Part shown: piece after piece, positions 48,301 to 61,100 of the stretch
Layout: each line of letters begins with the position of its first letter
Position numbering within the stretch: position 1 is the first letter of the stretch
Source: Leuctra nigra
Taxonomy: Eukaryota; Arthropoda; Insecta; Plecoptera; Leuctridae
Assembly (NCBI GenBank): GCA_934045905.1
Contig: OW203766.1
Coordinates: 15,866,309-15,930,308 of the forward strand
Direction: 5' to 3'
DNA: 64,000 nucleotides
Translations under genes and position numbers: made by a program
The notes under the pieces: model-generated
What the model was told of the DNA's origin: nothing
What the model saw: the letters and a program-made list of their open reading frames with translations, nothing else
The model's database searches: none

Positions 48301-51300
48301 CTCCTTGACCCCCCACAACACACGATAACACACTGAGCGACGGAAAAACTCAAAGAAAACAGCTCGAGAAAGTTAAATTTCCCTCAAGAAATGAAGAGAA
48401 CTATACCACTTGGAAGGAAGTTGTCGATTTTTGTTTTGCACGCAGAATGGAAGTTGAGGCGAAAAATGTTAGGAATAACGATCATAAACAAAGAACTTCT
48501 CTGAATAAACTGGTGTGCAACGTCCAAAGGGAAATAGGGTAAAAACTAAAAAATTGATGACTTTATATTCCCCCGTTTCATAAAATGGAAATGGAATGGA
48601 GTAAGTTGCTATGAAATTTGAAAGTGTATAAAAGAGCATCGAAGACGGGGGGGAGTGGGGGGGGGGGCATTCTCAACAAACCACAGAGACGTCTGGAATT
48701 CATATTTAAAATACATTCTTGACATGGGTTGGGGGGGGGACTGTCGTGTCAAACCGAGTTATAAGAATGTTCCAGTTGCAAGTGCCAAAAATTAAAAATA
48801 TACTTGAACTATTATGAGTACTTTGACTTCGTCTGTAGCACTACCACAATGCAGCTAGCGTAAAACTTAAAAACAAAAGAATCCATGTCGATTTGCCAAA
48901 AAGCTCAACTTTGTGCACACAGTGCATGGCAACGCAATTCAGTCTGCAGGACATCGTTTGAGTACTTGCCAAGTGACTGCTCGAAAGCCATGTTATTAAC
49001 GTCAACCGTAATTTCCCAGAAACCGACTAATTTAGGTACCAACTACATTTTATTCACATGATTCCGGGTGAAATTGTCTTCTTCCTGACATATTCGTAGA
49101 CAGCCTGAATCGGCGAACACGCTAGGCAATACATCTCGAGACAATCTGCATCCAGGATCGATCAGACGTCGATATCGAGATCGTTAAGTCGAAGGACGTG
49201 AAACAATAGGCGATTATGTCAAGAGTTACATCCGTCGGACGTCCGAGCGGCTTTGCGACGACCAGGTGTTCCGGCAATGAGGCTACTAATTGACAGAGAT
49301 TCAATGAGGCGAGTCATCCCGATTGAAGAAAACTACGGCCATTTGTTAGACTTCTTAGGACGTTTCAAGAAGAAGTACGATTGTTCTATTCATTTTAATT
49401 TTTACAAATGGGTAAAGGTTAACAGTCATGCAAGCAATTTATTTAATTATACCCGACCTTTAAATTAGGCACGAACCTTCAGATCAAATGCAATGCAATA
49501 TAGACTTTTATACCATGATGTAAATTTATAAGTAACTGCATTGAATTCATGGCAATAAACCTTCTCAACATTTATATTTACCTAGGTATCATTTTTTATC
49601 AAATACATTTTGCTGGTAGGTATACCTACTATACATACATTTATAGGACAAATCAGTATAATTTGGGCTAGGATTACGTTTTTGACATGATAAATAGTCT
49701 TGCAAACGTAAAATTAAATGGGTTGTGGCCACAATCTTCAAAAGTACAGTTTATAGGCACGTGATAAGAATACAGAAAAGGTACCTATTATACCTTATGA
49801 TTTTTCAGACGAGGTTCAATAATTAAAAATCATATTTTGATAGTGCATTATGCATACCAATATTTCGACAACTTTGATTTTAAAATATCCATTTTCAAAC
49901 ATAGCAAACTTTAGCAATTGACAATTATTGTCTCTCACCTCCGTTTCTTAATTCATAGCTTGCACGAACTTCTTTTGTTTTATATCAGCAATGCTAAATT
50001 ATTGAATTGTGCACCCATTACGTTGGCACGTTGAAGGGTCAGATTTATAACGTTATTGAGGCAAACCGATGTATTTTTGTAATGTGAGTGATTTCTCTTC
50101 GTACTAAAGTAATCTCCGGAGCCTATACAATTTCCCAGGTACTCATTAACTATAAAATATCGTCAAAAAAGCAGAGAATCACAGCTATTCTGCGTGCCAT
50201 TAAGATGGCGACGGCAACAACGAAATTACATCACATGCAACCTATGAATTACATTTTAATGCTCTGGTGTTTGTGTTTTCGCAGGTCGGCCATGTTCAAA
50301 ATTTCGAAATCATTTAAATAGGACCGTTTCAACACACTCTAAATTATGTTGAATGTAAAATTTCGAATGTTTTTTTTCGAATGTTTCGAATTTTCGATTT
50401 CGAATGTTTTTTTTTTAATCTGCTAAAGCATGCACTAAAACGTCGAAGACGAGCCACCAGTAAATCACAGCGGCAAGTAATGTGTCCGGCTGAGTGTGCA
50501 GGCGAGCATGACGTCATAAACACCGACATCCTAAGCAATCGTCTGCAGAGACGCACAGAAACAGAAGAATAATTTAAATTAAGGAAGTAAACAAATTCTC
50601 TGCAGCGATTCTCCAAGCTCTAACAATGGAGCATTTAAATACGCTTCGACGATTTCAATGTAATCGCTTTGTTGAACGCAAAATACTTTCTCAGAAGAGA
50701 ACAGTTTTCAAAATACAAGAGGAATTTCGTTCACTTCGCTTTGCTCACTCATTTTGTTTCTTCAGGTAAATTTACAGCTTAGGCACGAAAATACGTTTCT
50801 TGAATCGTTCAAAACGTTCTTTTAATAAAATTCTATTTTCCACATAAGAAGTGAACGCTGCTATGTATTACTTTGATTGGAAATATCAATATCATAAAGT
50901 AATTTTATCATGTGTCACATTCCAATACATTTTTCACAAACGCAATAGAGTGAAGAAAAAAAACAATCTTGCCATGAGCAAGATTCCAAGAAGTGAATCG
51001 AACTATGCCTCTTTCTTAGAATTTTAAAAATAAAAATAAGCAAGATGGCAATATCCATGTATCCATGCAATCAACTTATGGAAATCTAGTGGAGCGGTCG
51101 CTCCACCCAGCCAAGTCGTACTATACACTCACAGTCACTCAACATACCGTAAATGCCTAATAAACTGAGGAGCAGACCAAACACTTTTACTGTAAGCAAC
51201 AACATGGCATTTTCGGCCTACTGGATCTCAAAATTGGTAAATCTCACATTGTTGCGAAATATCTTAATTTCGAGCTATGGCCCACCCCACTACATATACC

Positions 51301-51379
51301 AAATTTGGGAACAATAGGTTATGCCATTTGCGCGCTAGAGGACCGAGAAAACAGTGAAATTACACCACTTTCTGATTCT
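48301..51379. other. intronic, nothing recognised
   Basis: AT-rich, with G runs at 48649-48668 and 48730-48740. No gene or clear repeat was found. Confidence 0.45.
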
Positions 51380-52230
51380 GAAGATGATGATGATTCTGAT
51401 GATATCACGAAACGTCGCTATCACCGCCACAGCCTAAACGGCTGAACCGATCGACCTGAAATTTTTACCACATGTGCACTTTTGGCGTCTGAGGTGCCTT
51501 TTTATAAAACCAACCGGAAGCCGCCATTTTGAAACCGGAAGTGACGTCATAACTCAAAAACGTCTGGACCGATTAGAACGAAATTAGCGCCATTCGATTT
51601 AGATGGTCATCTATATGAAGTATCAATAAAAAAAAAATTATTTTCTTATTTTCTAAACCGGAAGTGACGTCATAAATACGCAATATTTAACTTATTTCAA
51701 CAAATTATACTTAAAATACGTACATAATTAACTTACATTGTAACATAGACAATACAATTTATATATTCAAGGTAGCAGTGTTCTCGGCCGCCATTCCTGA
51801 AACCGGAAGTGACGTCATATATCTAAAACGCCTGTACCGATTGCAACTGAACTAGCTCCTGCGTATTCATTCTGCTATTTATTTGAAAAATCAATTGTGA
51901 AAAATGAATAAATAAATTAATGGTACCGGAAATGGCGGCAGGAACCACTAAATGAAACCGGAAGTGACGTCATATATTACAAACGGCATGACCGATTTTA
52001 CGGAAATATAGGGATTAGGAATTCAGATGGTCGTTCATGAAGGTATCAACTAGATAAAACTAGATTGTTTTCTTATTACCTATACCGGAATTCGGCCGCT
52101 ATTTCAAAACCGGAAGTGACGTCATGTATCGAAAACGGCTGGATCGATTATAACGAAACTTAAGCTATTCTTCTTGGATAATCATTTTCATCTTATACCA
52201 AACGCAACTTTTCATAGTAACCAAATCGGT
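51380..52230. repeat. irregular repeat with five CCGGAAGTGACGTCAT motifs
   Basis: CCGGAAGTGACGTCAT occurs at 51535, 51658, 51803, 51958 and 52110, spaced 123, 145, 155 and 152 bp. Each copy is followed by an AAACG-C-TG-ACCGATT type phrase and preceded by a CGCCATTT/CCGCCATT phrase. The motif joins an ETS-like site (CCGGAAGT) to a full CRE (TGACGTCA). It may simply be a diverged tandem repeat. No coding frame. Confidence 0.7.
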
Positions 52231-52309
52231 TGAGGCGTATTTTTTAAAGAAATTAGTCCCTGCTCGGACATGTGCTACAAGCTGTATGAATAAACTAACA
52301 AAAGAAGTG

Positions 52310-53444
52310 ATATCCCAGAAAAAACACTCCGTGTAAAAATACCAGCCAAGTCTCTTTAACTATAAAAAAAAATAGAAGAAATCTAAAAATTCAGCACTGA
52401 AAAGGAGTGATATCAAAAAAGGAGCCAAGTCAACGAATTTTCCAAATTTTAATCGTACCATTGAAATAAAAATATCAACCCCCGAGAAATACTTAAAAAA
52501 AGGACTTGGCGCATCGTTTTTTTAAAGACATTTTTCTATTCTTAAGCTTATGCCACTCACATACTACGTAGTTCAGAAATGCCTAGAAAAATTGGGACAA
52601 AACTTTCAAATTAAATATTGAACATTCTGTAAAATATTTTAAATTTAAATATAAGTACGCAAAGAAACATAGCATTGTCTTACAAGCAATAAATACAGAA
52701 CAGTTGTGTTTGTGATTGGTAGGTACCTATAGTTTTGTGGGTACATCAACATACCTACTACAGCATTATACTTTGAACCTTCTCGCCGTGTAATTAATTG
52801 CTATTAATTAACATTTTATACCAAAAAAATTCATAAATTACATAACGTATTACTTTAGATAAAAATCTAGTCAGTAATTATTTGAGCAGCATGGCTCAGT
52901 GCACTAGTCACTTATACAAATCTCATTGACGGCCTTCTTGTAATGAGCGCTTTCGCTATTTCCCTCAGTCACGATATTGAGAAGTATGATTGATTAATAT
53001 GACCCTAGAAATAGTGGCAATAACGAATAGACTAGGCCGCTTCCGTTTATTCGTTATTCGTTTATCCGTTTATTTCCTCTGAATATTGACAAAATACCAA
53101 AACTGCCAGTAGGTAAGAGTACTAGAACTATATTAAAACGTAGTATGATTCGTCGATAATGAATGTGATATACTCAGGAAAATATACTTGTAGAGTTCTT
53201 CCTATACTTTTAGGATAGAAAAGTGTCTTTAAAAAAACGATGCGCCAAGTCCTTTTTTTAAGTATTTCTCGGGGGTTGATATTTTTATTTCAATGGTACG
53301 ATTAAAATTTGGAAAATTCGTTGACTTGGCTCCTTTTTTGATATCACTCCTTTTCAGTGCTGAATTTTTAGATTTCTTCTATTTTTTTTTATAGTTAAAG
53401 AGACTTGGCTGGTATTTTTACACGGAGTGTTTTTTCTGGGATAT
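52310..53444. mobile_element. 1.1-kb element with about 232-bp inverted arms
   Basis: The arms at 52310-52541 and 53212-53444 are reverse complements with only scattered differences. Both contain ATATCCCAGAAAAAACACTC, CCAGCCAAGTCTCTTTAA, GGAGTGATATCAAAAAAGGA and GGACTTGGCGCATCG. The 670-bp spacer is AT-rich and without an open frame. The long terminal repeats and missing transposase fit a non-autonomous foldback element. It lies 1.2 kb from exon 2 inside the exd intron. Confidence 0.75.
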
Positions 53445-55109
<1,665 letters not shown>

Positions 55110-55309
55110 CTGGCCTGAGCTTCGTCCAGAGACTGATCAGTGATGTTCATGATCTGCTGCAATATTTCCGAGATATCCTGCTTCCTGGATTCCTGGTCGG
55201 GAGTCGTTGGGCCCCCATGATTGGGATCCACAGGTTGCATCCCGTATTGTGAGGGCATCATCCCTACCTGCGAGCCAACGGGGTGCATCATTCTACCACT
55301 ATCATCCAT
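55110..55309 (-). CDS. exd: extradenticle (PBX/exd), first coding exon
   Basis: Extradenticle/PBX is a nuclear TALE-class homeodomain cofactor that binds DNA jointly with Hox proteins and is kept in the nucleus by Homothorax/MEIS. This exon encodes residues 1-66 plus two bases of an Arg codon. Residues 1-41 form a Met/Gly/Pro/Gln-rich tail (GRMMHPVG, MMPSQYGMQP). Residues 42-67 are the start of the PBC-A domain: RKQDISEILQQIM followed by TDQSLDEAQAR, almost the fly and vertebrate wording. The ATG at 55309-55307 is the first in frame, since the codons upstream are non-ATG back to a TAG at 55372-55370. It also matches where family members begin (a Met-acidic start). The exon ends CCAG and is followed by a perfect GTAAG donor at 55109. 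The frame continues exactly into the exon at 54746. Identification is secure; the exact 5'UTR is not visible. Confidence 0.95.
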
Positions 55310-55539
55310 AACAATCCAAAAACACACAAACACCAACACACTCCCGGAGTAACACACGAGGGGGGGGACCTACACAAGTTTCACTGCTGTAAAAGTTTAA
55401 AAATCCCTCACACGATGTCAAATATTTTCTTGTTCACAAGTCTGGCCTACATTTACGACGAAGACCAACCGGTCACATGCATGGTTACGCCAGATACTAA
55501 TCCAAGTCAAACGTGTGTGAGGACACAATAATACTATTT
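55310..55539 (-). other. probable exd 5'UTR
   Basis: This is the stretch between the exd start codon and the GC-rich block. It carries an in-frame stop (TAG at 55372-55370) ahead of the ATG. No splice acceptor stands out, so a contiguous leader is the simplest reading, but an upstream non-coding exon cannot be excluded. Confidence 0.35.
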
Positions 55540-55770
55540 GACAGACAAGAATGAGGGAACCACGATTTGGGGAGGAGGGTCGCGCTCTCCACTCTTTAGA
55601 CCGCACACCATAAAACCTTCAGACCAAGTGCCATTTAGGGAAGTGAGGCTTTGAAAGGCAGCCAATGAGGAGGCGAGTTTGCGCGTCGGTTTTCTCGTAA
55701 ACGCTGCCAATCATGAGAGCTAGGTCGCGAGCTCGGAGGCAGCGCGCGCAACTTTACATCAACAAAACTA
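55540..55770 (-). promoter_or_regulatory. candidate exd promoter block with two CCAAT boxes
   Basis: A locally GC- and CpG-rich block lies 230-460 bp upstream of the exd ATG, in otherwise AT-rich surroundings. It holds two CCAAT boxes on the plus strand (55662-55666 and 55707-55711), 45 bp apart. They would be inverted relative to exd, which is acceptable for NF-Y type sites. No TATA box or convincing initiator was identified. The role is inferred from position and composition. Confidence 0.35.
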
Positions 55771-58124
55771 TGTCTTCAAACTGATCGATTACAAATAACA
55801 ACTTATACATACCTTTAAATTGTATTCCCTTTTAATATCCTCAGCGTAGCAATTCATGAAACACTTATTATCACGTTAGATCGCACCTACAAGAAACACT
55901 CTCGGCAGACCGGGCTGTGAGATCCTTTGTGTCAGTCTCTGAACGAGAGACCGCCCACCAGAGGAGCTTCAGCCAAGGTCGTGATCAATACCAACTGTAA
56001 GATAATTTAACGCGAAATAAAGCAAGATCTAGTTACAGAAAAAACACGGAATAGTTATAATAATATAACATACCATATTACTTGATTAGATTTCTTTTAT
56101 TAACTAGATTTAAAGAAAAACAACAGCTAAGGAAAGTCGATAGTGGCGCCTCACGTTGATTTACGTCACAGTAAACCAGCCTAATGACAGCCATCATGGC
56201 TGCCTGGGATGGACCTTTTCAAATCAAAACACTAGGAAACACGGTCAAAATATACACCTTTTGCTTCAGTTAGAGACCCCAGGATTTTCTAAAAACTACA
56301 TTGAATATCACTTTAATTTCTTAATTTTTGGGGGATTTTATTGTCACGTTTTTGCTACATAAATAAATGGAAATGGAAAAAAGGGAGCACATGCTTAACT
56401 CATTGTATGGGAGGAGCAAAAATTACATAAATCAATCAAATCACTCCTTTGGAAAATCTTTTTGGCCTGCCCGTTGGCATGGTCTGCCATCTACTGGGAA
56501 ATATTCCAACTAGTTAGTTCATAGATTTCTCCCTAGGTAGTGTTGTTATGGCGGGGGATTTTAAAATGACAGCAACTTTCTTCTAAGAAAGACAAACTTG
56601 ACTCTGCAGTTCAAAAAAGTCTATTCACATAACAGATTATAATCCAAAATTATTATTGAGATGAGAAGTACAGCACATTCCACAATTATTACCTTTTAGA
56701 TGTCAATTGAATTGACTAATAACTAGAAGAAAATACAGAGTTTTTACTTTACACACTATTTACTTCATGCTGTTTGATTTGATTATATTTTTGGGGATTA
56801 CATAATTGTAAACAAACACGTGTCTGGAAGAACAAATTCGGAACATGCTTACAAAGTCTGACTTTAACCATTTTGGTGTCAGATTAATCGATCATTTATA
56901 TTTTTCTGGTGACCTCAGATGGGGTGAAAGTTTAGTAAATGCTAATAATTATAAAAACATTCTTGTTTCAGTACTAATATTTTTAATAATTAATATATTA
57001 CTATTAATTATGTACCTACTTAAATTAAGAAGCTATGGTATTAGCGAGCGTCACCACGGTACCCTTATGCCACGTTCTCTCCTTGTTTTTTATTTTTAGT
57101 TTAGTTTTTAAATTTTATAAACCAATCGTCAAGAAAATTTGCACACACACTTCTAATGTCGTAAAAGCGGTCACAGTAATTGTAATACTGATTTTAAACA
57201 AGATGCCGTGATTGGTAAAAATTAAAACTTGAAGCTTAGACCCATCAACATTTGACCCATCAACTTCAAATTTTGAATGCTATTACCATTAAGAGTTTTT
57301 GTCAATTTTCTGACCAAATGTCAAGAACTTCAAGAGTGAAGACTGATGAGCATTTTGCGAACATTTTATGATATTTTGAAATAATTTGTCAAATGATTAC
57401 GTGTGTTGTCTTCGTAGCTTTTCCAAGGTCTGTAGCAGCAACTTTCACACAAATATTATTTAATTCGTGAGGCATCAACCTCCTTAATAAATGATTAGTT
57501 TTTTTTAAATTACAATTTTAAATTAGGTATCAATTGAAATTCACTGTGTTATGAAGACTATGCTATACACTACTTATAAGTACTACCATGTACTACACAG
57601 CTAAAATACAAGTAGCAATATATACTTACAATTATTTATTCATAGCCCTAGAGTCAAATCAACTCTTATAGAGAAAATGAACGATCATAACTAAAAAAAA
57701 TGTGTTATCAAAAAAATATGTAATTTTTTTTTAAATGCATATTTAAATTTTTTAGTGCAATTTCACTTAGAGAAAATTTTAATATCTGGCCAATAATCAA
57801 AGATTTTTAAAATAATATTTTGAAATGACTGTTGATTTGACCCCTTATGTCACTCCTCCTTTTAACACTGAAACCCTTTTTCTAGTAGATAATTCTTGGT
57901 CGCTGTTAAGAGTAGATTAATTAACTCTTTTTTCTTTGATTAATTCTTTGAATATATTATCTTCGGTTCAGCCTTCACTTTATGACAAAATTTATAGAAA
58001 AAATCTAAGAAAATTTTAAAAATAATATTGCAATAACTCCGTCGTAAAAGCTCTTGACGAAAAACAGAAGTCATTCGAGTATCATGGAGGGCAATAACAT
58101 GTCAATCCAAAAATAAAAAAAATT
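55771..58124. other. intergenic, upstream of exd
   Basis: AT-rich sequence between the candidate promoter and the tRNA-Leu gene. Only the short repeat relic at 57045 was recognised. The 84-codon frame at 56845-57099 has a hydrophobic stretch but overlaps that relic. Confidence 0.45.
57045..57150 (+). repeat. fragment of GAGCGAAGCGAGCG-type repeat head
   Basis: The words GCGAGCGTCACCACGGTAC, CTTATGCCACGTTCTCT and a T-rich run match the opening of the copy at 60073, but the similarity ends soon after. It is a short relic. Confidence 0.4.
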
Positions 58125-58238
58125 TGTCAGAAGAGGGATTCGAACCCTCGCCCTCAGAGAGGACCAGAATGCTTCAAACCTACTGAGTAGGCAAGGTAAC
58201 CTTGAGTCTGGCGCCTTAGACCGCTCGGCCATCCTGAC
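58125..58238 (-). tRNA. tRNA-Leu-CAA: tRNA-Leu(CAA) with a 31-nt intron
   Basis: The minus strand reads as a complete type II leucine tRNA. The acceptor stem GTCAGGA pairs with TTCTGAC and is followed by discriminator A. The D region is TGGCCGAGCGGTCTAAGGCG (A box), and the T arm carries GGTTCGAATCCC (B box). The anticodon stem is CCAGA/TCTGG and the loop is CTCAAGT with anticodon CAA at 58204-58202. A 31-nt intron occupies 58200-58170, directly after the base following the anticodon. It contains CCTTG, which can pair with the anticodon, as is usual for tRNA-Leu(CAA) introns. A run of T on the minus strand just past the 3' end (about 58113-58122) serves as the Pol III terminator. CCA is not encoded. 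All stems are intact, so it is probably functional, unlike the tRNA-like fragments inside the exd intron. Confidence 0.96.
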
Positions 58239-58588
58239 ATGAATTTCAATTAACTATAATTACTCACTTATCAGAGATATCTAAGATTAGAGTTTATTCC
58301 TAGATAATAATATAATCAACTCCAATACCCAGTGACATTGGCATAGATAAAATAACTGCACATTGGAGAAAAAGTTCAAAGTTGTACATTACGAATTTTC
58401 TTTTCACTAGAATGAATAATTTCAAAATTCATACATTTTAAACACAGATAATACAATATCTACTTACTGTACGATACGACATTTCATTACGAGAACTATA
58501 TTTCTTCCGAAATTGTCTTGATATTCAACAATACCTACAATGAAATCATTGTTCATTCATATTTTACAACTTGTTCCTAACAAACAAA

Positions 58589-59600
58589 CAGGCGCGTAGG
58601 AACTTCATTTTGAGTGGGGGGGGGGGGGGGTCAACATTATCGGGGATCGATGAATGTGAGGAAAAGGTATAGTACGCCGTTACAAGGGGATCTGGGGCCC
58701 CGTAGGGCCTTTTTTGAAGTTTTGATACAAAATAATCGAATTTGAAGCTATTTTGGCATTCTTTTCAAAGAAATTTACAATGTGTGATATGCAATTTTCT
58801 GTGGAAACTTTAGACAAATGTAATATGAACTGTAACTATTTGTTTTTTATGGAATCCCCATTGGCCACGCAGGGAATTTTTTGAATTTTTGATACAAAAG
58901 AATCGAATTTGAAGCTATTTTGGCATCCATTTCAAAGAAATTTAAAATGTGTGGATTTGTAATATTCTTCGGGAAACATTAGACAAAATGCATTATAATC
59001 TGTGAATTTCGTTATTTGATAAAATCCTCAATGGCCCCGCAGGGCCTTTTTTGAATTTTTGACACAACAGAATCGAATTTGAAGCTGTTTTGCCATCCTT
59101 TTCAACGAAAATTAAAATGTGTGATATGCAATATTCTTGGAGAAACTTTAGATAAAATGCATTATAATCTGTAAATTTTTTTTATTTGATAACATCTCCA
59201 TTGGCCCCGCAGGGAAATGTTTGAATTTCTAGTAAAGGAGAATAGAATATGAATCGTTTTTGAAATTCCTTTGAAAAGGTTGAAATAAACAACACCAATA
59301 AGCAATAAGATACATCTGTATGTGTTTTGGTATCCTAGTTTAACTTATGAGTAATATTAAATTTTATTCATGAGGATGATCAAGTTGGACAAATGAGTCA
59401 TTGTCTCATTGGAATACATCTGTTTAATTAGTTGTCAAACTTGGGAAAATTTTGAGAATTCAGCCTCATAATGGAGCAAGTCTGTGCATTTTTAAATCTC
59501 TTTATCAACATTTGTGTATATCTGGGGGTGATATCTGGGGGTGTCAGGATGAAAAGTGTGGGGGGGGGGTCATTGATCCCCCCCCCTTCCTACGCGCCTG
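58589..59600. mobile_element. non-autonomous hAT-like element (1012 bp) with internal tandem repeats
   Basis: The ends are CAGGCGCGTAGGAA and TTCCTACGCGCCTG (14-bp inverted repeats), flanked by an exact 8-bp duplication, CAAACAAA, at 58581-58588 and 59601-59608. Long G or C runs lie near both ends (about 58616-58630 and 59561-59586). The left half holds about four tandem units of 163-172 bp starting at about 58697, 58862, 59033 and 59201. Each opens with a GGCCCCGCAGGG-like motif and contains GAATCGAATTTGAAGC or a close variant. There is no transposase open frame, so it would depend on an autonomous relative. Confidence 0.85.
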
Positions 59601-59777
59601 CAAACAAAACAACTTTATAGGGATCTTGAATATGAGAGTTTTACAAGATTTTTTATATTTTGATGTCAGTAATTTTAATCGCATCCTTTCTTTGGTTTAA
59701 ATCTACTGTATAGGCTGTCATTTTTTCTGGATTTGATGTTTATTATTCAATTTTTTAAGGAAGATATTTATAATTAC

Positions 59778-60068
59778 CAGGCGCGTAGGAACTACTTTCA
59801 TAATGTGCGGTATTGCGACACCCGGAAGGGGGGGGGGGGGCGGGTCTGAGGGGCGAAGCCCCCCAGTATTAGCCCCGCAGGGTATTTTTTCGAATAAAAA
59901 CATTTTAAAAAATTACAACAAATAACTCCCTATTTTTGCCCCACAGGGCGTTTATTTTTATTAAGTGATTTTTGGACACTAAACTTAATTTTGTATGGTG
60001 AATGGCGGGTCAGCCTGCTCGAGTGGAGCAGGGGGGGATAATCCCTCCCTCCCCTTCCTACGCACCTG
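59778..60068. mobile_element. short hAT-like MITE, same family as 58589-59600
   Basis: It starts CAGGCGCGTAGGAACT and ends TTCCTACGCACCTG, differing from its neighbour's terminus by one base. The flanks ATAATTAC and ATAATTGA agree at six of eight positions, suggesting an aged 8-bp duplication. It contains a G12 run and two GCCCC(G/A)CAGGG motifs shared with the element at 14797. No coding capacity. Confidence 0.75.
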
Positions 60069-60072
60069 ATAA

Positions 60073-60985
60073 TTGAGCGAGCGTCCCACGGTACTCTTAT
60101 GGCACTTTCTCTGTGTGTTTTTTTTTGTTTGTATTTTTTTTTGTGGTCACACCCCAGGTCAAACCGCTCAAGCAATCAATCTGAAATTTTGTACACATAC
60201 TAACGTACTCTATGCGGTCCCTGGGATCGTTTTTGAACGGGATCCCGTGATTGGTTCAAATTTAAAAAAAATTATCTTTCGATTCGGTTGTTTTATCAAT
60301 TTGAAATTTTGATAAATCATTACCACTAACATTTCACCCAATCATACAAAGTTTCAGACAAATCCTCCCATTGGTTAAAATTTAAAAAATCTTTCATATG
60401 ATTTTTGAAATTTAAACTAGAACCGTACGACCGATCAACTTAAAACTTTGCATGGTCATTGGGACCAACATTATCTGTATTTTTGACAATTTTCAGACTT
60501 ATCTGTGTTTAAATCTAAAAGTTATTGACATTTTACTGACATTTTGCGTGTTATCTGTCAAATTTCTCGAAAATGTTGATCACGGCTTCTTCGACTCTTT
60601 ATAGTTCCAAGGTAGTTAGAGCAGAAACTTTCAAACGTATGAAACTGATATGACCGTTCAACAGATCGTCTAATATTGTGTAAGTACACACACTTTTATC
60701 ATACGAGTGGTCCCAGGTATATTTGTTTAAATATATCCTATGATTTTTGAATTTTAACAAGGAACATTTTAATCATAAAGGTTCAATCGATCAACTTAAA
60801 ACTTTGCATGGCTTTTGGGACTAATACTTGAGGAATATTTGGAGATTTTTATACCTACAAGTCTGACGAATTTCAAGAATTATTGGCTTTTAATGATATT
60901 TTCGATCGACATATTTTCGGTTTGAGGTGTTGCGCGTGTCCGTGCTCGCTCATCAACGCGTTACACTGAGCGTTTTCCTAGTTAC
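60073..60985 (+). repeat. GAGCGAAGCGAGCG-type repeat, copy 2
   Basis: The head is a diverged GAGCGAGCGTCCCACGG and the tail is CATCAACGCGTTACACTGAG followed by CGTTTTCCTAG. Internal sentences match copies 1 and 3, including CTGAAATTTTG(C/T)ACACAT and CGATCAACTTAAAACTTTGC. It is shorter than the other copies, mainly near the head. A 291-bp hAT-like element abuts its 5' end. Confidence 0.65.
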
Positions 60986-61100
60986 TTATTTTGCAACTTA
61001 CCAAATTCCATTCACTCTGGAATAATTGAATAACAGATAAGTGTCGTGTAATACATATAATTTTTGATCAATCAAATTGAACAGCTACTTCTGCTACTTA

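Noticed and set aside
56845..57099. 84-codon frame with a predicted membrane helix
   Set aside because: The sequence overlaps a relic of the GAGCGAAGCGAGCG repeat, and the hydrophobicity comes from an AT-rich stretch.
58589..59260. CRISPR-like array of regularly spaced repeats
   Set aside because: The units are contiguous and diverged tandem repeats of 163-172 bp inside a transposon in a eukaryotic genome.
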